64,000 nt of DNA from Modestobacter muralis (GCF_010682105.1 NZ_JAAGWH010000040.1:1-64000), one strand, 5' to 3'; shown: positions 8,380 through 17,380, counted from the first letter of the stretch. A program made the numbers and translations. The notes: generated from the sequence alone by a model not told the origin.

Positions 8380-10781
8380 CCCGACCAGCTCCAGTCGCGG
8401 ACCTCGGGCATGTCCTCGAAGTGCTCGCGGATGTGGTCCTCGTGCCGCAGCAGCATCTCCCGGCAGTGGGCGGCCAGGGCCGCACCGTGCTCGGGGGTGC
8501 GCCGGGCGTGCTCGAGCGCGGCGAGCACCAGGTGGTACCGGCTCATCCGGTTCAGCACGACCATGTCGAAGGGCGTCGTCGTCGTCCCCTGCTCCTCGAA
8601 GCCGCGGACGTGGAAGCGGCCGGCGCCCGGGCGGCCGTGCAGCAGGGAGTGCACCGCGCGCGGGTAGCCGTGGAAGGCGAACACCACCTCGGCGTCGTCG
8701 GTGAACAGCTCGCGGAAGTGCTCGGGGGTGAACCCGTGCGGGTGCACGTCGGGGGGCAGCAGGCCCATCAGGTCCACCACGTTGACCATCCGCACCCGCA
8801 GCCACGGCACCTCCCGGCGCAGCAGCTCGGCGGCGGCCAGCACCTCCAATGTTGGGACGTCGCCGGCGGCGGCGAGCACCACGTCAGGCGCCGAGCCGTC
8901 GTCGGACTCGGTGCCGGCCCACTCCCACACCGAGGCGCCGGCCGCGCAGTGGACGGCGGCCTCGGCCAGGGTCAGGTACTGCAGGTGCTGCTGCTTGTCC
9001 GCGACCAGCAGGTTGACGTGGTCGGTGCTGCGCAGGCAGTGGTCGGCCACCGACAGCAGGCAGTTGGCGTCCGGCGGCAGCCACACCCGCACGATCGCCG
9101 GTGACAGCGGGATCACCGCGTCGATCAGGCCCGGGCCCTGGTGGCTGAACCCGTTGTGGTCGTTGCGCCAGCAGGTGGAGGTCAGCAGGATCGTCAGGGA
9201 GGAGACCGGCGCTCGCCACGGCACGTCGGCGGCGTGCTGCAGCCACTTCACGTGCTGGACCACCATCGAGGCGCTGACCATCGCGAAGGCCTCGTAGGTG
9301 GCGAACATGCCGTGCCGACCGGTGAGCAGGTAGCCCTCCAGCCAGCCCTCGCACAGGTGCTCGCTCAGCACCTCCATCACCCGCCCGTGCGGGGAGAGGT
9401 GGTCGTCGGTGGGCAGCACCTCGGCCTGCAGGCAGCGGTCGGTCACCTCGAACACCGACTGCAGCCGGTTGCTCGCGGTCTCGTCGGGACAGAACAGCCG
9501 GAAGTCGCCGCCGCCGTCGGGGGTCGTCGTCCGCCGGTAGACCTCGGCGAGCAGCTCGCCGAGGGGGTGGGTCGTCTCCACCGACGTCGTCCCGGGGCTG
9601 GGCACGTCGACGGCGTAGCCGGCGAGCACCGGCAGGTCCAGCGGACGGCGGAGGCGGCCGCCGTTGGCGTACGGGGTGGAGCCCATCCGCAGGTCGCCGT
9701 CCGGGGCGAGGGCGGCCAGCTCCGGCGCCAGCCGGCCCTCGGCGGTGAACTGCAGCTCGGGGGAGTAGGAGCGCAGCCACCGTTCCAGCAGGGCGAGGTG
9801 GGCGTCGTCGGTCTGCACGCCTGACAGCGGCACCTGGTGTGCCCGGGACGTGCCCTCGACCTGCACGCCGTCGACGACGGCCGGGCCGGTCCAGCCCTTG
9901 GGGGTGCGCAGCACGATCGCCGGCCACCCCGGGCGCAGGTCCTCCCCACCGGAGCGGGCACGGGCCTGGATCTCCGCGATCCGCTCGTGTGCACCGCGCA
10001 GCGCGGCCTCCAGGTCGGTGAACACCAGCCGCGGGTCGTCGCCGGAGACGACCACCGGCGCCCAGCCCTGGCTGGCCAGGTAGCTGCAGACCTCCTCGTC
10101 CGACGAGCGGCCCCACACCGTCGGGCTGCTGATCTTGTAGCCGTTGAGGTGCAGCACCGGCAGGACGGCGCCGTCGCGGCGGGCGTCGAGGAACGCCGGG
10201 ACCTTCCACGAACCGGACAGCGGACCGGTCTCGGCCTCGCCGTCGCCGACCACGCAGGCCACCAGCAGGTCGGGGTGGTCGAAGGCCGCACCCGCGGCGT
10301 GCACCAGCGCGTAGCCGAGCTCCCCGCCCTCGTGGACGCTGCCCGGCGTCGCCACGCCGACGTGGCTGGAGATGCCGCCGGGGGTGGAGAACTGCCGGAA
10401 GAGCGCCCGGACCCCGGCGGCGTCCGGGCCGATCGCCGGGTACAGCTCGCTGTAAGTGCCCTCCAGCCAGGTGTTGGCCACCAGCGCGGGCCCGCCGTGG
10501 CCGGGGCCGGCGACGTAGAGGCACGGGGTGCCGGTCCGCCGGATGAGCCGGTTGAGCTGGACGTAGAGCGCGGAGAGCCCTGGGCTGGTGCCCCAGTGGC
10601 CGAGGAGCCGGGGCTTGACGTCGGCGTGGGTCAGCGGCCGGTCGAGCAGGGCGTCGTCGGCGAGGTAGATCTGGCCGACCGTCAGGTAGTTGGCCGCGGC
10701 CCACCAGCGCAGGTCCAGCTCGAGTTCCTCGACCGGGTAGGGGTCGACGGTGGGCGGCGCTGCGAGGTCGACCAGGGTCAT
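8376..10781 (-). CDS. xfp: Xylulose-5-phosphate/fructose-6-phosphate phosphoketolase
   Basis: An 801-residue thiamine-diphosphate enzyme of normal family length that splits xylulose 5-phosphate (and often fructose 6-phosphate) with phosphate to acetyl phosphate plus an aldose phosphate. Seen are the N-terminal WWAAANYLTVGQIYL, the GHWGTSPGLS loop, the thiamine-diphosphate motif GDGEAETGPLSGSWK, the DETASNRLQ and GRVMEVLSEHLCEGWLEGY signatures, and a C-terminal domain with GFEEQGTTTTPFDM. First gene of a two-gene operon with acetate kinase. A perfect GGGAC-N4-GTCCC palindrome lies about 120 bases upstream. Confidence 0.95.
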   Translation of the reverse strand: MTLVDLAAPPTVDPYPVEELELDLRWWAAANYLTVGQIYLADDALLDRPLTHADVKPRLLGHWGTSPGLSALYVQLNRLIRRTGTPCLYVAGPGHGGPALVANTWLEGTYSELYPAIGPDAAGVRALFRQFSTPGGISSHVGVATPGSVHEGGELGYALVHAAGAAFDHPDLLVACVVGDGEAETGPLSGSWKVPAFLDARRDGAVLPVLHLNGYKISSPTVWGRSSDEEVCSYLASQGWAPVVVSGDDPRLVFTDLEAALRGAHERIAEIQARARSGGEDLRPGWPAIVLRTPKGWTGPAVVDGVQVEGTSRAHQVPLSGVQTDDAHLALLERWLRSYSPELQFTAEGRLAPELAALAPDGDLRMGSTPYANGGRLRRPLDLPVLAGYAVDVPSPGTTSVETTHPLGELLAEVYRRTTTPDGGGDFRLFCPDETASNRLQSVFEVTDRCLQAEVLPTDDHLSPHGRVMEVLSEHLCEGWLEGYLLTGRHGMFATYEAFAMVSASMVVQHVKWLQHAADVPWRAPVSSLTILLTSTCWRNDHNGFSHQGPGLIDAVIPLSPAIVRVWLPPDANCLLSVADHCLRSTDHVNLLVADKQQHLQYLTLAEAAVHCAAGASVWEWAGTESDDGSAPDVVLAAAGDVPTLEVLAAAELLRREVPWLRVRMVNVVDLMGLLPPDVHPHGFTPEHFRELFTDDAEVVFAFHGYPRAVHSLLHGRPGAGRFHVRGFEEQGTTTTPFDMVVLNRMSRYHLVLAALEHARRTPEHGAALAAHCREMLLRHEDHIREHFEDMPEVRDWSWSG

Positions 10782-10902
10782 GGCCCGACTCTGTCCTCCG
10801 CCGGGGCCGGAGGACGGGGGCGAAGGTCCTCACCTGACCGGACGGTCGACTCCTCCCCGGCCGGTGCGGCACGTGCCGGCCCGGGACCTCCGGCGCCGGG
10901 AC

Positions 10903-10918
10903 AGGGACCGACGTCCCT
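10903..10918. promoter_or_regulatory. Candidate DevR-type palindrome in the xfp divergent promoter region
   Basis: AGGGACCGACGTCCCT is a perfect 6-4-6 inverted repeat between the divergent phosphoketolase and Cys/His small-protein genes, and the closest match in this window to the mycobacterial DevR core (GGGAC-N4-GTCCC). A second related sequence, GGGGCGAAGGTCCT, lies at 10817-10830 nearer the phosphoketolase start. DevR binding is inferred from pattern and context. Confidence 0.5.
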
Positions 10919-11036
10919 GCCTCGGCGTCCCGCCCGCCGGGAGGCTGGGTCAGGAGGGAGCCCGGTGCCCCTCCGGCCCGCTCTCGGACGTCCGCGCCGA
11001 CCCGGTCCGCTCCCGTCCCCCAGATCCGAGGACCCG

Positions 11037-11228
11037 ATGACCAGCTCCGCACCGCACCAGGCCCCCGCGCCCGACCGGCAGGACCTGCACAACCCCAGCA
11101 TCGAGGAGTCGGCGGCCGCGCTCGGCCACTGCGGCATGACCGACCTGCACACCGGCCGGGTCTGTCAGGAACCGCAGGACCACGCCGGCAGCTGCGCCTT
11201 CGTCGCCTCCGCGCCCGGCGCCCGCTGA
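11037..11228 (+). CDS. Small Cys/His-rich protein
   Basis: A 63-residue protein of unknown function. The ATG has GAGGA four bases upstream. The second half contains HCGMTDLHTGRVCQEP followed by HAGSCAF, that is three Cys and three His spaced as in small zinc-binding knuckles (C-x-x-x-x-H, C-x5-H-x3-C). The N-terminus is Pro/Ala/Gln-rich. It lies 36 bases before the P-type ATPase gene on the same strand and is divergent from phosphoketolase behind the DevR-type palindrome, so it probably belongs to the stress regulon. Metal binding is inference. Confidence 0.6.
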   Translation: MTSSAPHQAPAPDRQDLHNPSIEESAAALGHCGMTDLHTGRVCQEPQDHAGSCAFVASAPGAR

Positions 11229-11264
11229 GATGCCGGGCCGGCCGGCTCCCCTGGACGGACCGTC

Positions 11265-13778
11265 GTGACGCTCGTCGACGCGGCGCCGACCGGTCCGGCG
11301 TCCCGCGACGGGCGCCCGGCCTGGGCGCTGTCGCCGGCCGAGGTCGCCGGTCAGCAGGGCGTCGACCCGGTGCGCGGCCTGGACGCCGGCACGGTGGCCA
11401 CCCGGCTGGACCACGACGGGCCCAACGAGGTGCCGATGCACCCGCCGGCCCCGCTCTGGCGCTCGGTCGTGGGCCAGCTGCGCGACACGCTCGTCCTGGT
11501 GCTGCTCGCGGCCGCAGTCCTGACGGCGGTCACCGGTGACCTCGTCGACACCGCCGTCATCGTGCTGGTGGTCACCGTCAACACCGTCCTGGGTGTGGTC
11601 CAGGAGCGCCGGGCGCTGCGCGAGGTCCGGGCCCTGGACGCCCTGGTCGCACCCACCGCCCGGGTGACCCGGGACGGCGCCGACTCCTGGGTGCCCACCC
11701 GCGAGCTCGTGCGCGGTGACCTGCTGCAGGTGTCCGCCGGGGACGTGGTCGGCGCCGATGCCCGGCTGCTCACCTCGGTGCGGCTGCAGGTGGACGAGGC
11801 ACTGCTGACCGGTGAGTCCCAGCCCAGTGCCCGGGACGCGACGGTGACGTCACCCGGACCGGCCCCGATGGCCGACCGCACGGGCATGGTGCACGCCGGC
11901 AGCACGGTGCTCGCCGGCTCCGGCACCGCCGTCGTCGTCGCGACCGGGACGCACACCGCGATCGGTCAGGTCGCCCTGCTGGTCACCGGCCACCGGTCCC
12001 CGCTGACCCCGCTGCAGCGCCGGCTGGCCGTCCTGGGCCGGCAGATCTCCCTCGCGGTGGCGGTGGCGTGCCTGTTCTTCATCGCCTCGGGGCTGCTCCG
12101 CGGCCAGCCGTGGGAGACGACCCTGGTGGCCGCCGTGGCCCTGGCCGTGGCCGCCGTCCCGGAGTCCCTGCCCGCCGTCGTGACGCTGGCGCTCTCGGCC
12201 GGGGCGGGCCGGATGGGGCGCCGCGGTGCCGTCGTCCGGTCCCTGCCGGCGGTCGAGACGCTGGGCTCGGTGACCCTGCTGGCCACCGACAAGACCGGGA
12301 CGCTGACCGCCGGCGCCATGCGCGCCGACCGGGTCTGGACGCCGGCCGACGGTGACCTCCCGCTGGCGTCGGGCCCGTACCCCGCGGCCACCCGCGCCGT
12401 GCTCTCCGCTGCGGCGCTGTGCAACGACGCCGACCCCTCCGGCGCCGGCCCGGACGGGGCCGAGGGCACCGCGGACACCGAGACCGCGCTGGTCCGGGCC
12501 GCCCGGGACGGCGGCGTGGACGTCGCGGGGCTGCGCCGGGACTTCCCGCGGGTGTCCGCCGAGCCCTTCGACGCCGTCACCCGGCGGATGTCCACGGTGC
12601 ACCGGCGGCGGGACGGGAGCTCCACCGTGCTCGCCAAGGGCGCGCCCGAGGTCCTGCTCCCGGGCCTGCCCGGGCAGGCCGCGGCGCAGCGGGTCTCCGA
12701 CGGCTGGGCGGCGGTCGGCGGGCGGGTGCTCGCGGTGACCGCGGACGGGGTGCTCCTGGGCCTGGTCACCTTCGCCGACCCGGTGCGCCCCGAGGCCACC
12801 GCCGCGGTCACCGCGCTGCACCGGGCGGGGATCGACGTCGTGCTGGTCAGCGGCGACCACGCCGGCACCGCCGCGGCGGTGGCCCGGCAGGTGGGCATCG
12901 TCGACGCCGACCACCCGGCGGGCGACCGGGTCTTCGCCCGCGTCGAGCCCGCCGGCAAGCTGGACCTGGTCGGTCGCTGGCAGGCGTCCGGCCACGTGGT
13001 CGCCATGACCGGGGACGGGGTGAACGACGCCCCCGCGCTGCGCGCCGCCGACATCGGCGTGGCGATGGGCCAGCGGGGCACCGAGGTGGCCAAGGAGGCC
13101 GCCGACCTCGTGCTGGTCGGGGACAGCCTGGCCACGGTCACCGCCGCCGTCGCCGAGGGTCGGCGGGTCTTCGACAACGTCCGGCGCTTCGTCGGCTACG
13201 GCCTGGCCGGGGGCTTGAGCGAGGTGCTGGTCATGCTGGCCGGGCCGTTCCTGGGGCTGGCGCTCCCGTTGCTGCCGGCCCAGGTCCTGTGGATCAACCT
13301 GCTCACCCACGGCCCGGTCGGGGTGGCCATGGGCGGTGAGCCCGCGTCGCCGGACGTGCTGCGCCGCCCGCCGCGCGACCCCGCCGCCGGCGTGCTCGAC
13401 CGGGCGCTCGTCGTCCAGCTGGTCGGCAACGGCCTCGCCCTCGCCGCGGTCTGCCTCGCCGTGGCGGCCTCCTCGTCGGCGGCCGACGGGCCCTGGCAGA
13501 CCCAGCTGTTCATCACCCTGGCCGTCGGGCAGCTGGCGCTGGCCCTGGCGCTGCGTCCCGCCGGCGCCTGGACCACCCGGGGTGCCGGCGTGCCGTGGCT
13601 GCCGGTCGCCGTGGCCGCGAACCTGGTGCTGCTGGCGGCCGCCGTGCTGCTGCCCGTGCTGGCGGACCTGCTGGGCACCGAGCGGATCAGCCTCGCCGAG
13701 ACCGCGTTCGGGGTGGCTCCCGCGCTCCTCCCCGCCGCCGGCGTCCTGCTGGTCCGGGCGCTGCACGCACGCCGCTGA
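11265..13778 (+). CDS. P-type cation-transporting ATPase (P2 type, CtpF-like)
   Basis: An 837-residue P-type ATPase of calcium-pump architecture. An N-terminal cation-ATPase domain is followed by membrane helices near residues 65-110; the actuator motif TGES lies at residues 182-185, the membrane motif PESLP at 299-303 (PEGLP in typical calcium pumps), the phosphorylated aspartate Asp342 in DKTGTLT, the hinge GDGVND at 583-588, and four to six C-terminal helices complete the pump. The first membrane-pair to soluble-domain order matches the P2A family. In M. tuberculosis the related CtpF is DosR-regulated, which agrees with its place here. The ion is not certain; calcium or another divalent cation is likely. 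Confidence 0.88.
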   Translation: MTLVDAAPTGPASRDGRPAWALSPAEVAGQQGVDPVRGLDAGTVATRLDHDGPNEVPMHPPAPLWRSVVGQLRDTLVLVLLAAAVLTAVTGDLVDTAVIVLVVTVNTVLGVVQERRALREVRALDALVAPTARVTRDGADSWVPTRELVRGDLLQVSAGDVVGADARLLTSVRLQVDEALLTGESQPSARDATVTSPGPAPMADRTGMVHAGSTVLAGSGTAVVVATGTHTAIGQVALLVTGHRSPLTPLQRRLAVLGRQISLAVAVACLFFIASGLLRGQPWETTLVAAVALAVAAVPESLPAVVTLALSAGAGRMGRRGAVVRSLPAVETLGSVTLLATDKTGTLTAGAMRADRVWTPADGDLPLASGPYPAATRAVLSAAALCNDADPSGAGPDGAEGTADTETALVRAARDGGVDVAGLRRDFPRVSAEPFDAVTRRMSTVHRRRDGSSTVLAKGAPEVLLPGLPGQAAAQRVSDGWAAVGGRVLAVTADGVLLGLVTFADPVRPEATAAVTALHRAGIDVVLVSGDHAGTAAAVARQVGIVDADHPAGDRVFARVEPAGKLDLVGRWQASGHVVAMTGDGVNDAPALRAADIGVAMGQRGTEVAKEAADLVLVGDSLATVTAAVAEGRRVFDNVRRFVGYGLAGGLSEVLVMLAGPFLGLALPLLPAQVLWINLLTHGPVGVAMGGEPASPDVLRRPPRDPAAGVLDRALVVQLVGNGLALAAVCLAVAASSSAADGPWQTQLFITLAVGQLALALALRPAGAWTTRGAGVPWLPVAVAANLVLLAAAVLLPVLADLLGTERISLAETAFGVAPALLPAAGVLLVRALHARR

Positions 13779-13898
13779 TCCCGCCCGGGACCAATGGCGC
13801 GTCCTGCCGGGTCGTCGGACCCGCTCGGGCGGCGAGGCCCGGCGGGAGGCTCGACGTGACGACCGGTCGCGTGGCCGGCGCCTGCTGAGGAGGTCCCC

Positions 13899-14885
13899 GT
13901 GGACGCACAGCTCCAGGACACCGTCGGTCCGACCGACACCGACCCGGCACTGCGGGTCCTGGTGGGGGTCGACGGCTCACCCGCCTCCCTGACCGCCCTG
14001 CGGTGGGCGATGCGCTGGGCGCTCGTCCGGGGGGCGGAGGTCAGCGTGCTGGCCGCGTACCCGACGGTCGCCGCCTGGAGCAGCCCCGACTCCGTCGGCC
14101 CGGGCGCTCTCGACGTCGTGCGCGACGACACCCGGGCCCGGGCCAGGGCGGCGTTGGACGCCGTCCGGGACGGCGACGCGGCGGTCCGGGACGTCCCGGT
14201 GAGTCTGCACGTCGAGCCCGGCCCGGCCGCCGCTCAGCTGGTCCGGCGGTCCGCGGACGCCGACCTGCTCGTCGTCGGGTCCCGGGGCCACGGCGAGGTG
14301 CGCAGCGCCCTGCTCGGCTCGGTCGCCCTGCACAGCGTCAGCGCCGCGGAGTGCCCCGTCGTCGTCGTCCCACTGCCCGGCCGCTGGACCGAGCCGGGGG
14401 CGGCCGCCCGGGTGGTCGTGGGCGTCGACGGGTCGGCACGGTCGGCCGCCGCGCTCACCGCGGCGATGACCGAGGCCGGCCCGGCCGGGTCGGTGACGGC
14501 GGTGCGCGCCCACGACGTCACCGACCCGTGGGGTGACGCCTCCGGCCCGCAGGCCGCAGCGGCCCTGCAGCAGGTGCACGAGGGTGCGCTGCGGGTCATG
14601 GGGGACCAGCTCGGTGAGCTGCTCGTCACCTCCGCCGGTGACCACCCGGACGTCCGGCGGCTCTCCCTGACCGGCCCGGCCGGTGCGGTGCTGGTCGAGC
14701 AGGCGGCCGACGCGGACCTCCTCGTGGTCGCCAGCCGGGGGCGCGGTGAGTTCCGCGGGCTGGTGTTCGGCTCGGTGGCGCTGCACTGCGTGGTGCACGC
14801 GCCGTGCCCGGTGCTGGTCGTGCGTCCCGCGGTCCGGCAGCTGCCGGACCGGTCCCCGCTGGTCCACGCGGCGTCGGCACGGTGA
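13899..14885 (+). CDS. Tandem universal stress protein (two Usp domains)
   Basis: A 328-residue protein of two UspA domains (about residues 22-165 and 172-312). Domain 1 has VLVGVDGSPAS and an intact ATP loop GSRGHGEVRSALLGS. Domain 2 has VVVGVDGSARS but its loop starts ASRGRGEFRGLVFGS, with the first Gly changed to Ala. TGAGGAGG lies five bases before the GTG start. It stands 120 bases after the P-type ATPase gene and before devR, as a Usp gene (Rv3134c) stands before devR in mycobacteria. The pair GGGTC-N4-GACCC at about 13810-13823 upstream may be a regulatory site. Confidence 0.9.
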   Translation: MDAQLQDTVGPTDTDPALRVLVGVDGSPASLTALRWAMRWALVRGAEVSVLAAYPTVAAWSSPDSVGPGALDVVRDDTRARARAALDAVRDGDAAVRDVPVSLHVEPGPAAAQLVRRSADADLLVVGSRGHGEVRSALLGSVALHSVSAAECPVVVVPLPGRWTEPGAAARVVVGVDGSARSAAALTAAMTEAGPAGSVTAVRAHDVTDPWGDASGPQAAAALQQVHEGALRVMGDQLGELLVTSAGDHPDVRRLSLTGPAGAVLVEQAADADLLVVASRGRGEFRGLVFGSVALHCVVHAPCPVLVVRPAVRQLPDRSPLVHAASAR

Positions 14886-15043
14886 CCCGCGCTGACCAAC
14901 CGGGGCGCTGCCCGTACCGGCACGTGGCCGGCGGCCCGTCCCGGGACCCCCAGCGACCGCGGTCCGGCGACTAGCGTGCGGGGCAGCTGCCGCGTCCGGC
15001 GCCCCCGCAGTCAGCGGTGGGCTCGGCGCAGCCGAGGAGCGTC

Positions 15044-15721
15044 ATGAGCAGCAGCGCACCGTCCCCGATCCGGGTCTTCCTCCTCGACGACCACGAGGTG
15101 GTCCGGCGGGGGGTCGCCGACGTCCTCACCGGCGACCCGGACATCACCGTCATCGGTGAGGCCAAGAACGCCGCGGAGGCGATGAGCCGCGTCCCGGCTC
15201 TGCGCCCGGACGTCGCCGTCCTGGACGTCCGGCTGCCCGACGGGGACGGGGTGACGGTGTGCCGTGACCTGCGTGCGCAGCTGCCGGACCTGGGCGTGGT
15301 GATGCTGACCAGCTACAGCGACGACGAGGCGCTCTTCCAGGCGATCATGGCCGGGGCCGCCGGCTACCTGCTCAAGCAGATCCTCGGCCAGGACCTGATC
15401 ACCGCGGTGCGCACGGTCGCCGCCGGCGGGTCGCTGCTGGACCCGGCCGCCACCGCGGCGGTGCTGGCCCGGATGCGGCGGGCCACCGAGCCGGCCGGGC
15501 CGCTGGCCGGCCTCAGCGACCAGGAGCGCACCGTCCTGGACCTGATCGGGGAGGGCCTGACCAACCGGCAGATCGGGGAGCGGATGTTCCTGGCCGAGAA
15601 GACGGTCAAGAACTACGTGTCCCACCTGCTGGCCAAGCTGGGCATGGAGCGCCGCACGCAGGCGGCGATCCTCTCCACCGAGCTGAAGGCGCCGGCGTCG
15701 GGCCGGTCACCGGGGCACTGA
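15044..15721 (+). CDS. devR: DevR/DosR-like response regulator (NarL/LuxR family)
   Basis: A 225-residue response regulator. The receiver domain has the acidic pocket Asp15/Asp16, phosphorylated Asp61 ([11 protein letters not shown]), Thr89 and Lys111 (GYLLKQI). The stretch [20 protein letters not shown] and the LuxR-type helix-turn-helix (about residues 158-203, with [17 protein letters not shown]) are closest to mycobacterial DevR. I chose ATG 15044, which has GAGGAG four bases upstream and gives the family's usual length, over a more upstream ATG. The partner kinase is encoded convergently just 5 bases downstream, not in an operon as in mycobacteria. It is the likely regulator of the stress genes in this island. 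Confidence 0.9.
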   Translation: MSSSAPSPIRVFLLDDHEVVRRGVADVLTGDPDITVIGEAKNAAEAMSRVPALRPDVAVLDVRLPDGDGVTVCRDLRAQLPDLGVVMLTSYSDDEALFQAIMAGAAGYLLKQILGQDLITAVRTVAAGGSLLDPAATAAVLARMRRATEPAGPLAGLSDQERTVLDLIGEGLTNRQIGERMFLAEKTVKNYVSHLLAKLGMERRTQAAILSTELKAPASGRSPGH

Positions 15722-15726
15722 GCCGC

Positions 15727-17283
15727 TCAGCCCGGGAGCGGGGCCAGCCAGCGCAGGCGCGTCCCGCCGTCCTCCAGGCACACGACCGAGACCGTCCCGC
15801 TGCACCGGCGGGCGCGTTCCTCGAGGTTGCGCAGTCCGCTGCGCGGCGCTCCCGGGTCGATGCCCCGGCCGTTGTCCACGACCTCCACCAGGACGTCGGT
15901 GGTGACGTCGAGGGTCACGGTCACCGCGCTCGCGTGCGCGTGCCGCACCGCGTTGCTGACCCCCTCCCGGACGACGGCCTCCACGTCGGCGGCGAGCTCC
16001 CCGGTGACCAGGGCGTCCACCGCACCCGACATCCGCACGGTGGGTCGCAGCTCGACACCGGCGGTCTCGGTGACGATGTCGAGGAGCCGGCGGCGGAGGC
16101 TGTCGCCGTCGCGGGCGCTGTCGGAGGTGTGCAGGTCGAAGATCGTGGTGCGGATGTCGCGCACGGTCTCGTCGAGCTGCTCGACCGCCGAGCGGACCCG
16201 CCTGACGGCCTCGGCGTCGTCGATGCGGGGGAGCGCGCTCTGCAGGCTCAGGCCCGCGGCGAAGACCCGTTGGATGACGTGGTCGTGCAGGTCCCGGGCG
16301 ATCCGGTCACGGTCCTCGGTCACGTCGGTGCGGCGGACCACCTGCTGCCGGGCGGCCAGGTCCAGGGCGAGGCCGGTCTGGTCGGCGAAGGCGCTGACCA
16401 GGGCGGCGAGCCCGGCGTCGAAGGGCGGTGCCCCGGCCCGGCGCAGGGCGAGGACGACCGACCCGCCGGTGACCGCGCTGCGCAGCGGCACCGCGATGCA
16501 CGGACCCCACCGCGCCTCGTCGACGGCGCCGGCGCACGCCGGCCCGGTCATGTCCAGCAGGACGACGTGACCGGCCTCGGCCACCGCCTGCAGCACCAGG
16601 CCGGCGCGCTCGTCCAGCTGCACCCCGGGGAGGTCCTGCGGCGCGGCACCGGTGAAGGCCCGCAGTGCGTAGGTGCCGTCGGCGCCGGTCGGGCCGTGCA
16701 GCAGGAAGGCAGCGGTGGCGCCGGTGAGCACGGACACGCGGTCGACGACGACGTCGAGCACGTCCTGCGGTGACCGGCCCTGCAGCAGCGCCGTCCGCAC
16801 GTCGGTGACGGCGGCGAGCCAGACCCGGCTGACCTCCGCGGCCTCGTACAGCCGGGCGTTGGCGACGGCCACCCCGGCCGCGGCGGCCAGTGCGGTCAGC
16901 GCGACGTCGTCCTCGGCGCTGAACCGGGCGTCGCGCTTGGCCGTCAGGTACAGGTGCCCGAGGGTCTCCCCGCGGCTGGTCACCGGCACGCTGAGGAAGC
17001 TGACGGTCTCCCCGTCCTCCGCCGGCGGCGACCGGTCCCCGGTCGACGGCTCGGGGTCGGGACCGACGTGGACGAAGGCCACCAGCACGCCGGCGCGGTC
17101 GAGCACGCCCAGCGTCCCGTACTGCGCGTCGATCAGCGCGACGGCGGCCTCGACGATGTGCCGCAGCGTCTCCTCGAGGTCCAGGCCGGCGGAGACCTCG
17201 AGGAAGGCGTCGAAGAGCCGCTGCACCGTCTGCGGGGACGTGGTGGGGACCGGGGGCGCCGGGTCGGGCAGGTCCTGCGGCAC
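15727..17283 (-). CDS. devS: DevS/DosT-like sensor histidine kinase lacking the haem-ligand segment
   Basis: A 518-residue kinase with two GAF domains (about residues 25-165 and 175-315), a HisKA_3 domain with phospho-acceptor His333 in RDLHDHVIQRVFAAGL, and a GHKL ATPase domain (N-box EGVSNAVRHAHAS, DNGRG, GLRNLEERA). It matches mycobacterial DevS around LDAQYGTLGVLD-like and LAAAAGVAVANARLYE-like segments. Between VHVGPDPE and FLSVPV, however, GAF-1 has only about 18 residues where DevS has about 50, and the missing part carries the haem-binding His149. Start chosen at GTG 17283 because GGAGG lies four bases upstream; an ATG at 17319 is possible. Divergent from a Usp gene. Confidence 0.88.
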   Translation of the reverse strand: MPQDLPDPAPPVPTTSPQTVQRLFDAFLEVSAGLDLEETLRHIVEAAVALIDAQYGTLGVLDRAGVLVAFVHVGPDPEPSTGDRSPPAEDGETVSFLSVPVTSRGETLGHLYLTAKRDARFSAEDDVALTALAAAAGVAVANARLYEAAEVSRVWLAAVTDVRTALLQGRSPQDVLDVVVDRVSVLTGATAAFLLHGPTGADGTYALRAFTGAAPQDLPGVQLDERAGLVLQAVAEAGHVVLLDMTGPACAGAVDEARWGPCIAVPLRSAVTGGSVVLALRRAGAPPFDAGLAALVSAFADQTGLALDLAARQQVVRRTDVTEDRDRIARDLHDHVIQRVFAAGLSLQSALPRIDDAEAVRRVRSAVEQLDETVRDIRTTIFDLHTSDSARDGDSLRRRLLDIVTETAGVELRPTVRMSGAVDALVTGELAADVEAVVREGVSNAVRHAHASAVTVTLDVTTDVLVEVVDNGRGIDPGAPRSGLRNLEERARRCSGTVSVVCLEDGGTRLRWLAPLPG

Positions 17284-17380
17284 AGCGCCTCCGGCCGTCG
17301 GGTCGCCCGACTGTCCCATCCCGGGCCGACGGGGGGAAGACGCCCGGGCGGGAGCTGTGTGCCCAGCGGCCCCGGGCACC

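Noticed and set aside
11850-13766. A 638-codon open frame antisense to the P-type ATPase
   Set aside because: Shadow translation with no domain; all P-type ATPase motifs are on the plus strand.
13790-13810. A CCAATGG sequence resembling the half of the five-fold TGCCATTG motif
   Set aside because: The CGGCA half is absent and the neighbouring genes are stress proteins, not part of the glycoside region.
15700-15745. CTGAGCCGCTCAG as a terminator between devR and devS
   Set aside because: Only a five-base stem spanning the two stop codons; not enough to call.
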